64,000 nt of DNA, from the NCBI GenBank assembly GCA_015227615.1, contig JAALGZ010000016.1:496001-560000 (forward strand). Direction: 5' to 3'. The position numbers were made by a program, and so were the translations under genes. Shown in pieces: positions 10,455-21,800 of the stretch. Numbering within the stretch: the stretch's first letter is position 1; each line of letters opens with the position of its first letter. Origin of the DNA: Labyrinthula sp. Ha. Its lineage: Eukaryota > Sar > Bigyra > Labyrinthulida > Labyrinthulaceae. The notes under the pieces are model-generated. The model saw only the letters and a list, made by a program, of their open reading frames with translations. It made no database searches and was not told the origin of the DNA.

Positions 10455-10905
10455 AATGATAGTAATAAACACTTTGCATTTAGATTCTGATTATCAATAA
10501 AAGAGTTGGGACTTTAATTATTAGCAAATGATTCTGATTATCAATAATAGATTGGGGCTCATCAAGTTGAGCCAAACGGCCCAAGAACGTACATTTCATT
10601 AATTCACCGTATGAAAACTCGCATAAAAAGATCATAAAACTTGGTAATAATCCGGTAATAGAATGCAGTAGCCAACAGGGTCATATACCCGTGTTTTGAA
10701 GAATATCATACAGTGGCAATATAAAATTTAAATTTCTTGGCCTCTTGGCACAAGGACATATGACCCAATTTATTATTCATAATCAGATGTTTATCAATAA
10801 TCAATCCAGATGGTTGGGGAATTTTCAGTATCAATCAGCAAGAAAAACATAGACAAATTTCTTATTGATAAAATACCAATAAATCAAATCCGCCCCTAGT
10901 TCCAG
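10455..10905. repeat. Dispersed repeat, copy 1 (MITE-like?)
   Basis: About 450 bp, clearly related to 55030-55493. The best match is at the right end: GGGGAATT, then ATCAATCAGCAAGAAAA, then TTCTTATTG and CCAATAAATCA, in the same order and spacing in both copies. Weaker matches occur throughout, such as the TATCAATAA / GTTGGG and GATCATAAAACTTG / AGAATG blocks. The outer ends show a faint inverted likeness (GATTCTGATTAT against the complement of the right end), which would suit a small non-autonomous DNA transposon. That part is tentative. Confidence 0.68.
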
Positions 10906-10951
10906 CTGCCTACTCAATAGTGTGTTACCACACACCTCGAAGAAATTCCTT

Positions 10952-13900
10952 ATGGCCTCCAAATATTTCTCACTAATTAGCGAAATCTTTCCGGATACAA
11001 GAGTTGTTGATACATGCTTCACAAACTTTTACTCACCAACAACACGTTCTCTTTGTATAGCATCAAACCGTTCTCTTAGATTCTTTTCTTTTGAAAATTC
11101 TCTCGTTCTTCAAGCCCAAGTTAAGCTGTTCGGATCACTCTCGAAAATTGAGTCCGTTAAAACTACCAGAAATCAAACGGATAAATTACTCCTTCTTTTT
11201 GCAAACGGAAATATATCCGTTGTGAGATATAATCCACTAAATGGAAAAAATTCCGTTGAAACTGTTGAAATTTTCGATTTCCGTTTAACTCAATCAATTG
11301 AAGAGTTTGGTTTAGTAATAAATGAAGATAAAAACTTGTTGAGTTTTTTAGAAGTGGATGAAAATTCAAAGTTATGCCTTTCAATTTATGGATCTGAGTT
11401 TTTCGTTTTAATAGACTTGAAAGAAGATGAAAAGGAAGTTGAATCCAAGCGAAAAAGTGAGAAAACAAAGTTTAATTGGCAAAACATATTTTCTAATGAA
11501 GAGAAAAAGATTGATGAAACGAAATCTGAAAGCTCAATCGACACAAATGAAATGATAAACAATCCAGAGTCTACAAAAAACAAGGAAAATGAAGAAGTGG
11601 GTATACAAAAAGAACGCGTATTTCACCTGGAAACACTTGGTTTATGCATAAATTCGCTTCTAGACATAAAGTTTCTATCGTCTTATTCTGATGCTTATCC
11701 TTCTTTGATAATTCTTCACCGCACTAGAGCTGCTACAAACAATGGAAGGCTTCTGTCCGTCAGATTTAATTGTGCTCTTTCGGTGTATTCACTTTTTGAA
11801 GTTTCCAAGCCACGAAAATATTTAGAACAAATAAATTTTCCTCACGATGCGCTCTATTTGATTCCTCTGGATAAAACTTGCCTTTTTGTTGTTTGTGCCT
11901 CGTCAATAATTACGGTTGATATGATGCGCCCTGAGAGAAATGAAGCTTTCTTTTTTTCGAGTTTAGCTCATGCAAGTGTTGATAAGAATACTTTTAGGCC
12001 AAATTTTGCTTTTATCGAGCTCGGTTTAAATTTCCTCGACTCGGAGTTCATCAAATTGGAGGCTAATGTAGCACTTCTTTCACTGGCTGATGGACAAATA
12101 TGGTGTCTTGATATGTTAAGTCCTGATGGAATTGTGTTGAAGCCCATTGCACCTAGTGTTGAAACGGTTTCTCTATCTGTTTGCACGAGCAATGAACGAA
12201 CTTTTGTTTTCCTTGGGGCACAGTGTTCTGATTCTCTTCTCTTAGAAGTAAAAAAGGAAAAAGGCAACAAGCCAGGTTCTGTAATTTTTAAGCAAGATAA
12301 TAGGCCGAAAGTTTCACTAGAAAATATTATTTCGAAAGATCATTTAAATGTTAAATTCCCAACAACCTTTAGCGAAGCAGAAGAAAAAAAGGAAGATGTT
12401 GAGTATTCATTTACTACGGTGGATTTCTTGCCTTCAATACATGGAGCTATGGAGTTTGAGTACGGCAAAATTGCGGAAAGTAAGAAAAGTCAAGGATTAA
12501 GTGAAAAAGAAAAGGTGGAAAAAGATGCGGAAGAGCTAAGAAAGCAGAATAAAATTTCACTAGCTGCGGATATAATGAAAAGATTTGAACAAAGGACGGA
12601 AAATCAAAATGATGCTGGAGCGGTTAATTTAACCCAAGTGCAAGAGAAGTTTTACAAATATTCAGCATACTTGAATGGAATCAATGAAAATCACCTTGAT
12701 GGGGAGAAAATTCTTGCTATGCCCTATGGTAAAGAAAGTTTTGGGGGAATTAATATCTTTCCTCTTGAAGGTCTTTCTTTAGATAAGAAATCTGCAAGAA
12801 CTTGGAAACTGGAAACTCCGAAATCAAAGCGTATTTTTTTTCTTGTGATACAAGTTTTTAGTGTCTCTGATGGGCGGAAATTTTCCCGAGAACAGTCCTT
12901 CAAAATTTCTCCAGATATTTTTGAGTGATTTCAGTCGACAAGGAAATAGAACTTCTGTTTTAATTTCTATTTTTACCTTGTCTAAAGATGAATTTGTATT
13001 TCAGTTTTACAATGGAAAAGAATATGCAAATTTTATGATGCGAGATTTTTCAAGTGCCCCTGTTTTTGAAAGAACTCCTTTGGGATCTTTTCACGATAAG
13101 AATATGTTAGTACTCTCTAGACTGACATTTGCTTCAAAACCAATGTTTGTGCAGGTAACATCTGAGAGCTTCAATTTGTTACTAGCAAAATCTCCTTTTC
13201 AATTAATTCGTGCTGTCAGGTTCGATCATTCTGAAGAAATTGGTTTCCTAAACTTAAGAGCACTGAGAAATAAGAAATTGCAAGCTATCGATGGGAAGAA
13301 AATTGTGTTTCAGGGAAAAGAATTTGTTTTTATTCACTTTAATAACCTCGAAGTCAAAATTGTATTTAGATCAGTAGGAACCGATCTAGATCTAATAAAT
13401 AGCTTTGATTCGGTAATGTCATTTGATGTCAAAGTAATGAAAAATGGAAATCTTAATTTATTTGTTGCTCAATATAACTTCAACCTGAAATACTATGTAT
13501 TTAAAATTCTGTCATTTGAGAATAGTCTCGAATCTCATAGAATATTATTTCAAAGCAACGCAGCGCTAAGAAATCTCCCCCTTTCTATGTTAAATCTAAG
13601 TGATAAGAGTTCACAAAGTGGAAAGAAAGGTAAATCACTTACACCAGAAAGTAAGTTATTTTTTGATTCTGAATCTTTTGTTGCCGAAATTTCAGTTCAA
13701 TATTTGGAAACACAGAGTTCAGGCTCAGAATTTGAACTCAATTTATTCATTCTTATAAGAACATCTTTGGACGTCTTAATCATCTACAAAGTCAATGAAA
13801 CAGATGAAGGAATAAAGTCCTTAGAGAGAGTTCAATTTCGCAATTCAACCTTAAGCTCGTGTGACGAGACTTATGAAGACAAGAAACGCAGACGATTTTG

Positions 13901-15386
13901 CACTTTTGATAATCTGAATAATTGTTCAGGCATATTAATCAACTCACACTCAGCAGAATCTAAGAAGTCAATTCTTATTGGATCAAAAGGCTTTATTCAC
14001 CGCATTCCTATTTTTGAAGTTTTTCCTTCTCAGGTTTTTGCAGCATCAACTTTTGAAAATAGTTTCTACACTCTTGATTTTCTTGGGAGATTTTCAAAAT
14101 ATGATAAGTTTTCCCGTTCTAACCTAGTATTGAATACTCCAAGCCAGCCATTTGTGAAAATTCCACTTCAAAGAACTGTTTATAGATTAATTAACGCCGG
14201 TATACCAAATCAGCCGGCATTTATATTATTGAACAATTTTCAATCCAAGTATTACGTAACTTTAAAAAACTTCACCCCTCAACTTTTATCAAATGTGAAG
14301 CCAGAGAAAGAAAGTGAGTTGGAACTTCTACAGTACGAACAAGGCGTTTGCATTAATAATGTGGTTTTGGATCTCTCACCTATCAATAAGAACTTTGACC
14401 CCAAGAATGTCAAAAGTCTTTTTGCAGTTGGAACAAGTTTTGTGACTCCTTCCGATGAAGATATTCCATGTCGAGGAAGAGTGTTAGTTTTCGCTTTGTC
14501 GAATGAGGACAGAAATATTGAGGTTAAGTATATAGTTGACAATCCACAAACAAGAGGTCCTGTTTCACAAGTGGATTCAGTAAGTGGAAAATTAGTCTGC
14601 AGTTTGGGAACTTTTCCGAGTCAGATTAGAATCTACAAGTATGATTCAAAATATGATCGTCTTCTTCCGCACACATTCTTTGATTCTCCTTTCTTAACTG
14701 TTTCATTAGACAGTGTTAAAAATTATCTCTTAGTTACAGATATTTATAATCCAAGTGAATTGGTTTCGTGGAATCAAACTAAAGTTCAATTTGATCAACT
14801 TGCAGTGGCTGAAAGAGGTACCAGATCCGTTTCCCCATTTACAAATGAAGCTTCAAACGTTGTTACAGCTAGCAAACTATTCTTGTTTGAAGAATTAAAC
14901 AAACGGCAGATGATACTTGGCGTTATTACTCTTGAATCCTGCGGAAACTTATTTATCAGATGCTACAACTCTGGATCCCCTGTTTATGAAGAGTTGGGTG
15001 ATTTTAACCTTGGATCAAAGGGTTTAGTTATTAAGCAACATAAAACTCGCCTAGGTAACGAGTTTGTTAGAATCTCCACTTTGGACGGAAGCAATTATGG
15101 TTTGTTGAGTATCCAAGAGAAAACGTTTCGTACACTGTATACACTGCAAACTGTTCTCTCAGTAGTAGGAACAGGAAGAAATGCAGGATTGAATCATTTG
15201 GAGTTTGTATCTGCCAAGTACAGAAAAAAGCAAAGAAAACGAGTCTTAGATGGGCGATTGATATTTGGCTTTCTAGACCTTCCTTTTCAAGAACAAAAAC
15301 AACTATCTGAAATGATTGGTATGAAAACAAAGAGCTTGATAAACACTTTGGACAAAATTCAGAGTGATTACTTATTCTTTGGATAA
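10952..15386 (+). CDS. CPSF1: CPSF160 / Cft1, pre-mRNA cleavage and polyadenylation factor
   Basis: Two exons, 10952-12830 and 12862-15386, joined across a 31-nt intron, give 1467 residues. CPSF160 is the scaffold of the mPSF module that, with WDR33 and CPSF30, reads the polyadenylation signal in the nucleus. Evidence: the start M-A-S-K-Y-F followed by a propeller-type repeat (A-S-N-R-S-L-R-F-F); the family block A-V-G-T-S-F-V-T plus C-R-G-R-V-L-V-F-A near residue 1150; V-S-L-D-S-V-K-N-Y-L-L-V-T-D; and the terminal CPSF_A helices (V-L-D-G-R-L-I-F-G-F-L then E-M-I-G-M-K-T). Length fits the family (about 1350-1450). I chose the ATG at 10952; the frame is open a little further upstream but without another ATG. 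Acidic, low-complexity stretches near 160-220 and 480-560 look like loop insertions. The 3' end overlaps the opposing glycosyltransferase by 19 bp. Confidence 0.92.
12831..12861 (+). other. CPSF160 intron (31 nt, phase 1)
   Basis: GTATTTTT...TTTTTAG. Two long frames overlap here, the second shifted relative to the first. Excising exactly these 31 nt joins them through a CTG codon and yields one continuous protein of the right length for CPSF160. A 31-nt length with GTA at the 5' end matches the Rab introns. Confidence 0.88.
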
Positions 15387-16282
15387 TATTTCTTATATAT
15401 ATCTTCTGGTTTTCTATGGAACCAAATGAAACTGAAAACAAAAAACCAGTTCCAAAAAGTTGTTTGAAACACTCCTTTTTCTTTCCATCGCCTATCAGAA
15501 CACAAACTCTTTGCTTCGCTTTTATCTGTAACATGAAGCTTAAGCCCATTATTCAAAAAATATTCTCTTATCTTAATTATGAGCTTGAAATCTTCCATCA
15601 TCAAAACATTTTCAAATCCACCAAGTTTATCATAAAGGTCTTTCTCTATAACATATGTTTGATCTCCATATGGCAGCCATAAAAAGCGACTTCTCAAATT
15701 TGTAAACTTTTCCAGAAACCAGTATTTTTTGCCTTCATCTTCGATTTCAAAATTAAAACAGGTAAACCCAGTTTGTGTTACGTTTTTAATCATGATATCT
15801 GTAATTTGTCCTTTATTTTTCTCTGGAAGAACAAATCTAGAATCACAATGCACAATTGCAAAAACATCACCAGACGAAGCATTAACTCCATTTACTAAAC
15901 TTCCACCTCTTCCAACGAGATTTGTCTTTTTCGTAGAAACTATTTTTAAGGCAGCCTTTTTCTCATGAAAAATGGGTTCCCATTTTTCAATTGAAAATAA
16001 ACACTCTTTATCAGATCCTCCATCAGATATAATAATTTCAACCCTCGAACTACTTAAAGAAATACTCTCATATATATTTCTTAATACCCCATCTATATTC
16101 TCTTTTGGTTCATTGTACACCGGGATAATGAAACTTACTTTCTTTTCTTTTTTTCGTAGACTTTTATTTTCTTGTGGCTTCAGGTTTATACGGATAAGTG
16201 TCGGGATCTGCCTCAAAGATGGAAAAAAAGGTGAAATATAAATTAAAGATGCAGAAGTTGCAATAAAAGCTAGCTTAATCAT
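15368..16282 (-). CDS. Family 2 glycosyltransferase (GT-A fold)
   Basis: 304 residues, ATG at 16280-16282. An N-terminal hydrophobic segment (about 3-20) may be a signal anchor. The GT2 domain follows: I-I-P-V-Y-N-E (52-58), the nucleotide-binding I-S-D-G-G-S-D (85-91), a D-x-S/D-type metal site H-C-D-S-R (145-149), and Y-G-D-Q-T-Y-V then G-G-F-E-N with M-E-D (229-231). The Y-G-D-Q plus G-G-F...M-E-D arrangement matches the small GT2 branch that in bacteria is called rSAM/selenodomain-associated transferase 2; I recognise it from motif layout only. It would transfer a sugar from a nucleotide donor, with unknown acceptor. A hydrophobic patch near the C-terminus (W-N-W-F-F-V-F-S-F) may contact membrane. 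Its last codons overlap those of CPSF160 on the other strand. Confidence 0.85.
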   Translation of the reverse strand: MIKLAFIATSASLIYISPFFPSLRQIPTLIRINLKPQENKSLRKKEKKVSFIIPVYNEPKENIDGVLRNIYESISLSSSRVEIIISDGGSDKECLFSIEKWEPIFHEKKAALKIVSTKKTNLVGRGGSLVNGVNASSGDVFAIVHCDSRFVLPEKNKGQITDIMIKNVTQTGFTCFNFEIEDEGKKYWFLEKFTNLRSRFLWLPYGDQTYVIEKDLYDKLGGFENVLMMEDFKLIIKIREYFLNNGLKLHVTDKSEAKSLCSDRRWKEKGVFQTTFWNWFFVFSFIWFHRKPEDIYKKYYPKNK

Positions 16283-19200
16283 CAATCTTGTAAATGAATA
16301 TAATGTTCAAGATTTGTAGTTGTGGATTAGTAAGAGTCTCGCTTTGGTTCGAGTATTAATAAAATGTATTTCTTATGTAAACTGATGACGTGGAATTATG
16401 AGAATGTAAGATTACCGACAAGGGGTTTATCGGGAAGGATAGTAGATAAAGACGAGAGAAGCAGAATGGATTGGGATAGAAAACGAGCTCTTATTGTGAG
16501 AATAAATGCTATCCCACTTATGTTAGTAATAATAAGTAAGTCTTCACTTGTACTTAATAAATATTAGAAACAGAGTTTTATTTCAAATATATTTTTCATG
16601 GTAAGAGAAAGTAGGTAGAGCTTTCAGAGATAGTGTATAATTAGGAAATAGATATGAGAAACTAATAAAAACAACACTAGTGATATTCTAAATATTCTTA
16701 TATTCGCTATAGAACCGGATAATTGTTAACCAGATAGATCAATCTGCCAAATATTAAGGGATTGACTGCACCGAGTTTAGAAAAATTGGAGAGCCTGAAA
16801 GAACTTGCCACAAATAAAATTTAAATAATTTTTTAAACATTACAATTGTTATCTCAAAAACATTTAATTTAATCCAGAAGAAACCCTATAGCTATATTCT
16901 AGAAATAAGCTTATTTCTTCTCATAATGAATTAAATGACTGACAATGGAAATTATAAAGTTACAATTTCAGAATAGAAAAGAAACATTTATCTATTACAG
17001 TAATTAGAATAATAAATATTTGTAAAATCCCAATATTGCCATGCAACCGTATTTGTGTTGTTTCCTCTACAGTAAAGAACGACGCTATTATAAGAAACTA
17101 GTTCAGGCCATGTTTCTTTCTAGAAATGGGATTCAACCTTTTACTCAATCAGGTGGGTAAAATATGAGTTAGAAATAGAGAGTATAGTACTATTTCTCTA
17201 GCTTTTACCATATTTTTTATATGAATCTCTTGACCTTAGTCGACTAGAGCTCCATCCAGATTAGAGGTACAGTAAAACTTATCAATGAGATCTTAATTGA
17301 GTTCTGAGAAATTTTCTCCGCAGCTGAACAATAATTGAAACTATTGAAGGAACTTATAGTGACAACTAAGAAATTCTAAGGTTCTCATTGGGAATTGTAC
17401 CAAATGGCCGATATTCTAAATCTTACAGTCACTATGTCTTACTCCCACATAATTTCTATGTCTCTATCAAAATGAAAACAAATCATTGATCTCTCAATGA
17501 ATTTGGATGGTGATTCGCTTTTTAATTTCTTTGGTTAATAACTATATCTGGAAGATAAATTTTTGGCTACATACTGAAAGTGTCATATGGCCCTTTGCAT
17601 TGTATTTTGTCCTTTTCTGGAGATGTTTTGTTGAATTTGTGACAAGTTATTTGAGATATGTACATAGGTTTGGCTCAGAAGAGCCCGAGAATCAGATGTT
17701 CTTACTAAGAAGTATTATGATCTTATACCCTGAATCACACCTAAGAGCAATGCCAGAGCAGAACCAACTCATATGTTAGCAATAAAGAGGAGTCTTAACT
17801 TCTGAGCAGGGCCACACATTTATAACATAAAATAACGGATATCTTTATTTCTATGATCCTAAATTCAGTATACCCTAAGTCTTGACCTGTCAAAAACCAT
17901 ATAAAAATAAAATACAAGAAAAATAGTGTGACATAGTTGATGATTGTAAGTTAAGATCAAGACTCGTTGAGTAACGTATTTTGACTCATCCGCCCAGTGA
18001 CTTTTTGGTCATGCATAAGGACTGTTAGATTTCCTAGAAAAAACTTGAAAATGGTAAATTGAAATTGCTAGCATAGCCAATCAAGTACTATTTTGAAAAA
18101 AACTAAAATTATCGAACACGCACCTATTAGTTTTGGTTCAAATGGAAATTAAGATTATAATGTAATGAGAGTACGATGGATATTCAGTAACAAAGTTAGA
18201 TTATGAACATACCTAAAGACGATTTGATAGATTCGCTCTCAAATTCTTAGATTGAGCATATCCCTTTGAGCATGGAGTTCTCTGAGTAGTAACTATATAC
18301 TAAGATCTCATTTTACCAAGTTTCTAATACCAAAGATAAAATATTTTACAGGCATTAGAATTTCTATGGCAATGTTGGAACAGCTCCATAACAATTGAAT
18401 TTTTAATATATAACATTTCATCTAGAAAGTATGAGCTCTTTTCCAGTTTTTTCGTAATCCTGATATCGGTAGCAAATCTCTTGGAAAGATGACAGTAAAT
18501 AGGAAGGTATTCAAAGAATTCTTTGGACCTGGTACCTAGTGGATGGCGGTAGCGAATCCAGTCTAGCCAGTCAAAATTATAGATGGAACAGATTCCAGCT
18601 ACGAGGTTTGTTTTTGTATTACTTTATTAATTGTGTTCAAAGCGTTAAGGTCTATACTTTGCTTTAATTTTGCTATTTATTACGTTTTAATATATTTACT
18701 TTCTGTTATATTAGGTGTAATCAATGTTGTCAAACAAATCTATGGGTACATAACAGTAACTATATAATAAGTTATGTTGAATTAGAACTTTGAAATAAAA
18801 GGTAACTGTCGCGAGTCCCGGCGAACACCAGCCTGTTGCAAGGCAACTAACAATCAATGCAAGGGAAAATTTTGTAGATACTACTATTCTGTCTACGAAA
18901 TTTGAACATCACAGATCTTGCAATTTCAAGTCTTACCAGAAATATGAACTAGCTACCAATAAAATAATCTTCGTTGTTGCATAGGAGATAGACAGTCAAG
19001 GGTTGGAGTACTTCAAAATATCGAGATTCCCATAAACCTATTAGATTCGTTGCGACACGCAACAGATGAAATAATAGTTCTTACTATTTATGTACATAGT
19101 TGATACTATAAAAAGCATAGCTATGGCAGAACCGTAGCATAAGCGCCTCGATATATCTATCTTCAACTATCTAAACCATTTTAGTTAGCATAATGTACGA

Positions 19201-21800
19201 GTAACAGTTCTAAATGCAAAGCACCTATCCAAAAATCATTTTTTTCAACAGCAAGCTGCCTTTAAATAACCCATTCCAGCACAACAATCTTAATAATCCA
19301 GTTACATGACAAATAATGAAAACTCTTGATTCAAAACATTTAAATACTGAGTCCCAAAAAAGCCTTATCTAGAAAGCTGATAAGATAATATTGATAGTAT
19401 TGGCACTAGTTTATGCAAAACATAATTGACGGAAGGCATGTATCCTACTATAGTTGATCAAAACGATTTCTCACAAGCAGAATTAACAAAACAAAAATCT
19501 CCCAGTTCCAAACTACAGGATTCAAGAAAAACGAAGAAAGCTCTGTTACATCGAGCAAAAAAATTCACGTACAAAAGACCCCTGTAAGGAAACAATACCA
19601 TATTGAAACATTGGATGGTATGAAGTAAATAAGAATAATCGTCGTTCTTTTTGTCTTATTAATCTTCGTTGCTTAGTTTTATTTCTCTATCTGCAGTCGG
19701 TTGCACTACAGTCTGAAAGATGTATTAAATCCTGTTGGTTAAGTTGAGTGTAGGGGTGCGACAGGAAACTTCCCCGATTACCTGTGAACTGATCTTGCCT
19801 CCTAAGATATATGCATGTGCAAATTAACAGAACTAGCATCATACTCCCATCTCATCTATTAGCGAACAATGCAACACATTTATGTAGTCTTTTGACTAAT
19901 ATCACCGACGTTAGCTTATCCTACCAAACTCACAATTGCTGAAGAGCATCTAAAAAAGTATTAAGGCTGGAAGGCAGAAACTGTGGGAAGTATAATGTTA
20001 GAAAGAATGGTTTTATATAGACTCATATACCTCCTACAAATGAGTTTTGTTTTAAACATTTGTTATTCCGCACCAATTCTTAACGATAATACATGTAGTC
20101 ACTTTTTCTTAATTCCATTATCCCTGTGTCATATTCCTGATACTCTTAATATTATATCTAGCAATATGACCAATTCATGGAAATAAGTCTGCTTCGCAAT
20201 GGTTTTCGCTCATGTGCTTACACATGTGTGTCATTTGAGCCTTTCATGTGGAGGTGAGTTATACTTGTCCTCATCAGTAAAAATAGAATAAGAATTTTTT
20301 TACTGCTAGTAATAAGCTAATGACCAAAAGGAAAATAATAGCAATTCTAGAAGATTATTTAGGCTATCAAATTTACTACAATCTAAGTACCTACAAGAAT
20401 AGAATTTGTTTCTAGAGGAAGTAAAAACTATTTCTTAACCGAAATTAGTCAACTTGGCTTGGATATAGTTCATAAAGGAATTAGAAACCATACCAACAGC
20501 TGCAATAAAGCACAACTGACCCTAATTATAAACTTTTTGCTGCTTATGATGAACATTTTATCAAAATCTAAACTAGGATCTCGAGCTTAAGCGAATAGTT
20601 TTATGAGAACAAGACATTCGGAATGATTAAAGGTGTATGAGTCACTTTATACTTCCATTCCTAGGCAATAAACAAAATTTAAACTTGGTTATAAAATAGA
20701 TTTCGAGAGTGAGATCAGTGCATTTTTATTGTTTTGCATCATAGAGCTATATAGGGGGAGAGTTATCACTTAGTTTCCAGATTTGAGAACTGCATAGTCA
20801 AAACTGTTTAGATTACTATCTTTATAGCTAAAATTAAAGTCTGTACTACTGGAATGAATTATCTAAAAGGGTTAAGGAAGTAATTCTATTCTAGTTGCCA
20901 CATAAAGAGAGTAAAATTATTGCAAAAGAAAAAAATAAAACCTACTAGATTTCTAATTTTTTGACACTTTCTTTCACTAAATGGAAGCGTAACTGTATTG
21001 ATCTTATTTTCCAGTCTCGAGCTAGGAGTGCCTAAGCTTTCATATTGCAGTTGCCGATGGGATACTGAAATCAATAGAGCAAGGTAACTCAAGGCTTAGA
21101 ATTCATTTACCTTTGTGAGTAGAACTTATAATTAGTCTTAGGCGACTTTCTGAATATCCTGGTTGATGTCATTAGTAAGAAATAGGAACTGCCTGCTAGA
21201 GTTAGGTTTTGAAGCGTTGTTAACTGAGTCGAAAGATTTTGCTTAGTATGGAAAATCATAGAACTCATTCCAAAGATGGTATCACAGGACAGTAGTTGAT
21301 TGTAACCAGTTAGAAAAGAAAAAATATATTTTCATTTGGGCAGGTATTCTTGGACAAGGTCAAAGTTAAATTCTTGCGATATTTACTTGAAAATTCGAAA
21401 TAGAAAATACGTTTGAAGCTTTGTTTTGGAATTCTTCATCTGTAGACTAGGCTTAGTACTTAAATTAATTAATATGCTTCATTTAATCATACCAAGTACT
21501 GGAAATTTAATGTGAAGGAAAGATCTTTCTTGTCCAGGAAAAAAAATATATGCACGATTACTTCATGCTGGTGGAAATATTGCACATTACAATAGCATGA
21601 TATTTAGACAACCTAACTAGGAAAAAAATATGGGTAGTGTTGAAATTAATTGTAGACGATGAAAACTTTTTATTTAAGACAATAAAGCCAGCTAAATATC
21701 TTCAGTCTGAAACTAATATTTTTCATTTAGTGTTAATGCAAAACAAGGTTCTCCAGAAGCTGAACCTAAACGTGCACACATAGACTCGGCGCACGAAAAT
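16283..21800. other. 5.5-kb intergenic region, nothing recognised
   Basis: AT-rich sequence with only short, overlapping, family-less frames (longest about 90 codons, without an ATG at the start). The first few hundred bases should contain the glycosyltransferase promoter. I found no tRNA, no obvious repeat and no spliced gene, although very short introns in this genome could hide small exons. Confidence 0.5.

Larger units (their letters stand above)
8699..10951. other. Intergenic region between divergent Rab and CPSF160 genes
   Basis: This 2.25-kb gap lies between two divergently transcribed genes, so it should hold both promoters. Two structures are annotated separately: a hairpin at 8785-8821 on the Rab side and a dispersed repeat at about 10455-10905 ending close to the CPSF160 start. 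Small frames (for example 9189-9425) show no family signature. Confidence 0.6.

Noticed and set aside
10922-10951. CPSF160 start further upstream at 10922
   Set aside because: That frame extension begins with GTG. The first ATG, at 10952, matches the expected start of the family.
12861-15386. A separate gene starting at the ATG near 12861
   Set aside because: It would begin in the middle of CPSF160, and its left neighbour would end without a C-terminus. The 31-nt intron joins both cleanly.
16283-21800. Small frames of 60-90 codons as genes
   Set aside because: They lack domains and homologue-like composition, several begin without ATG, and they overlap other random frames.
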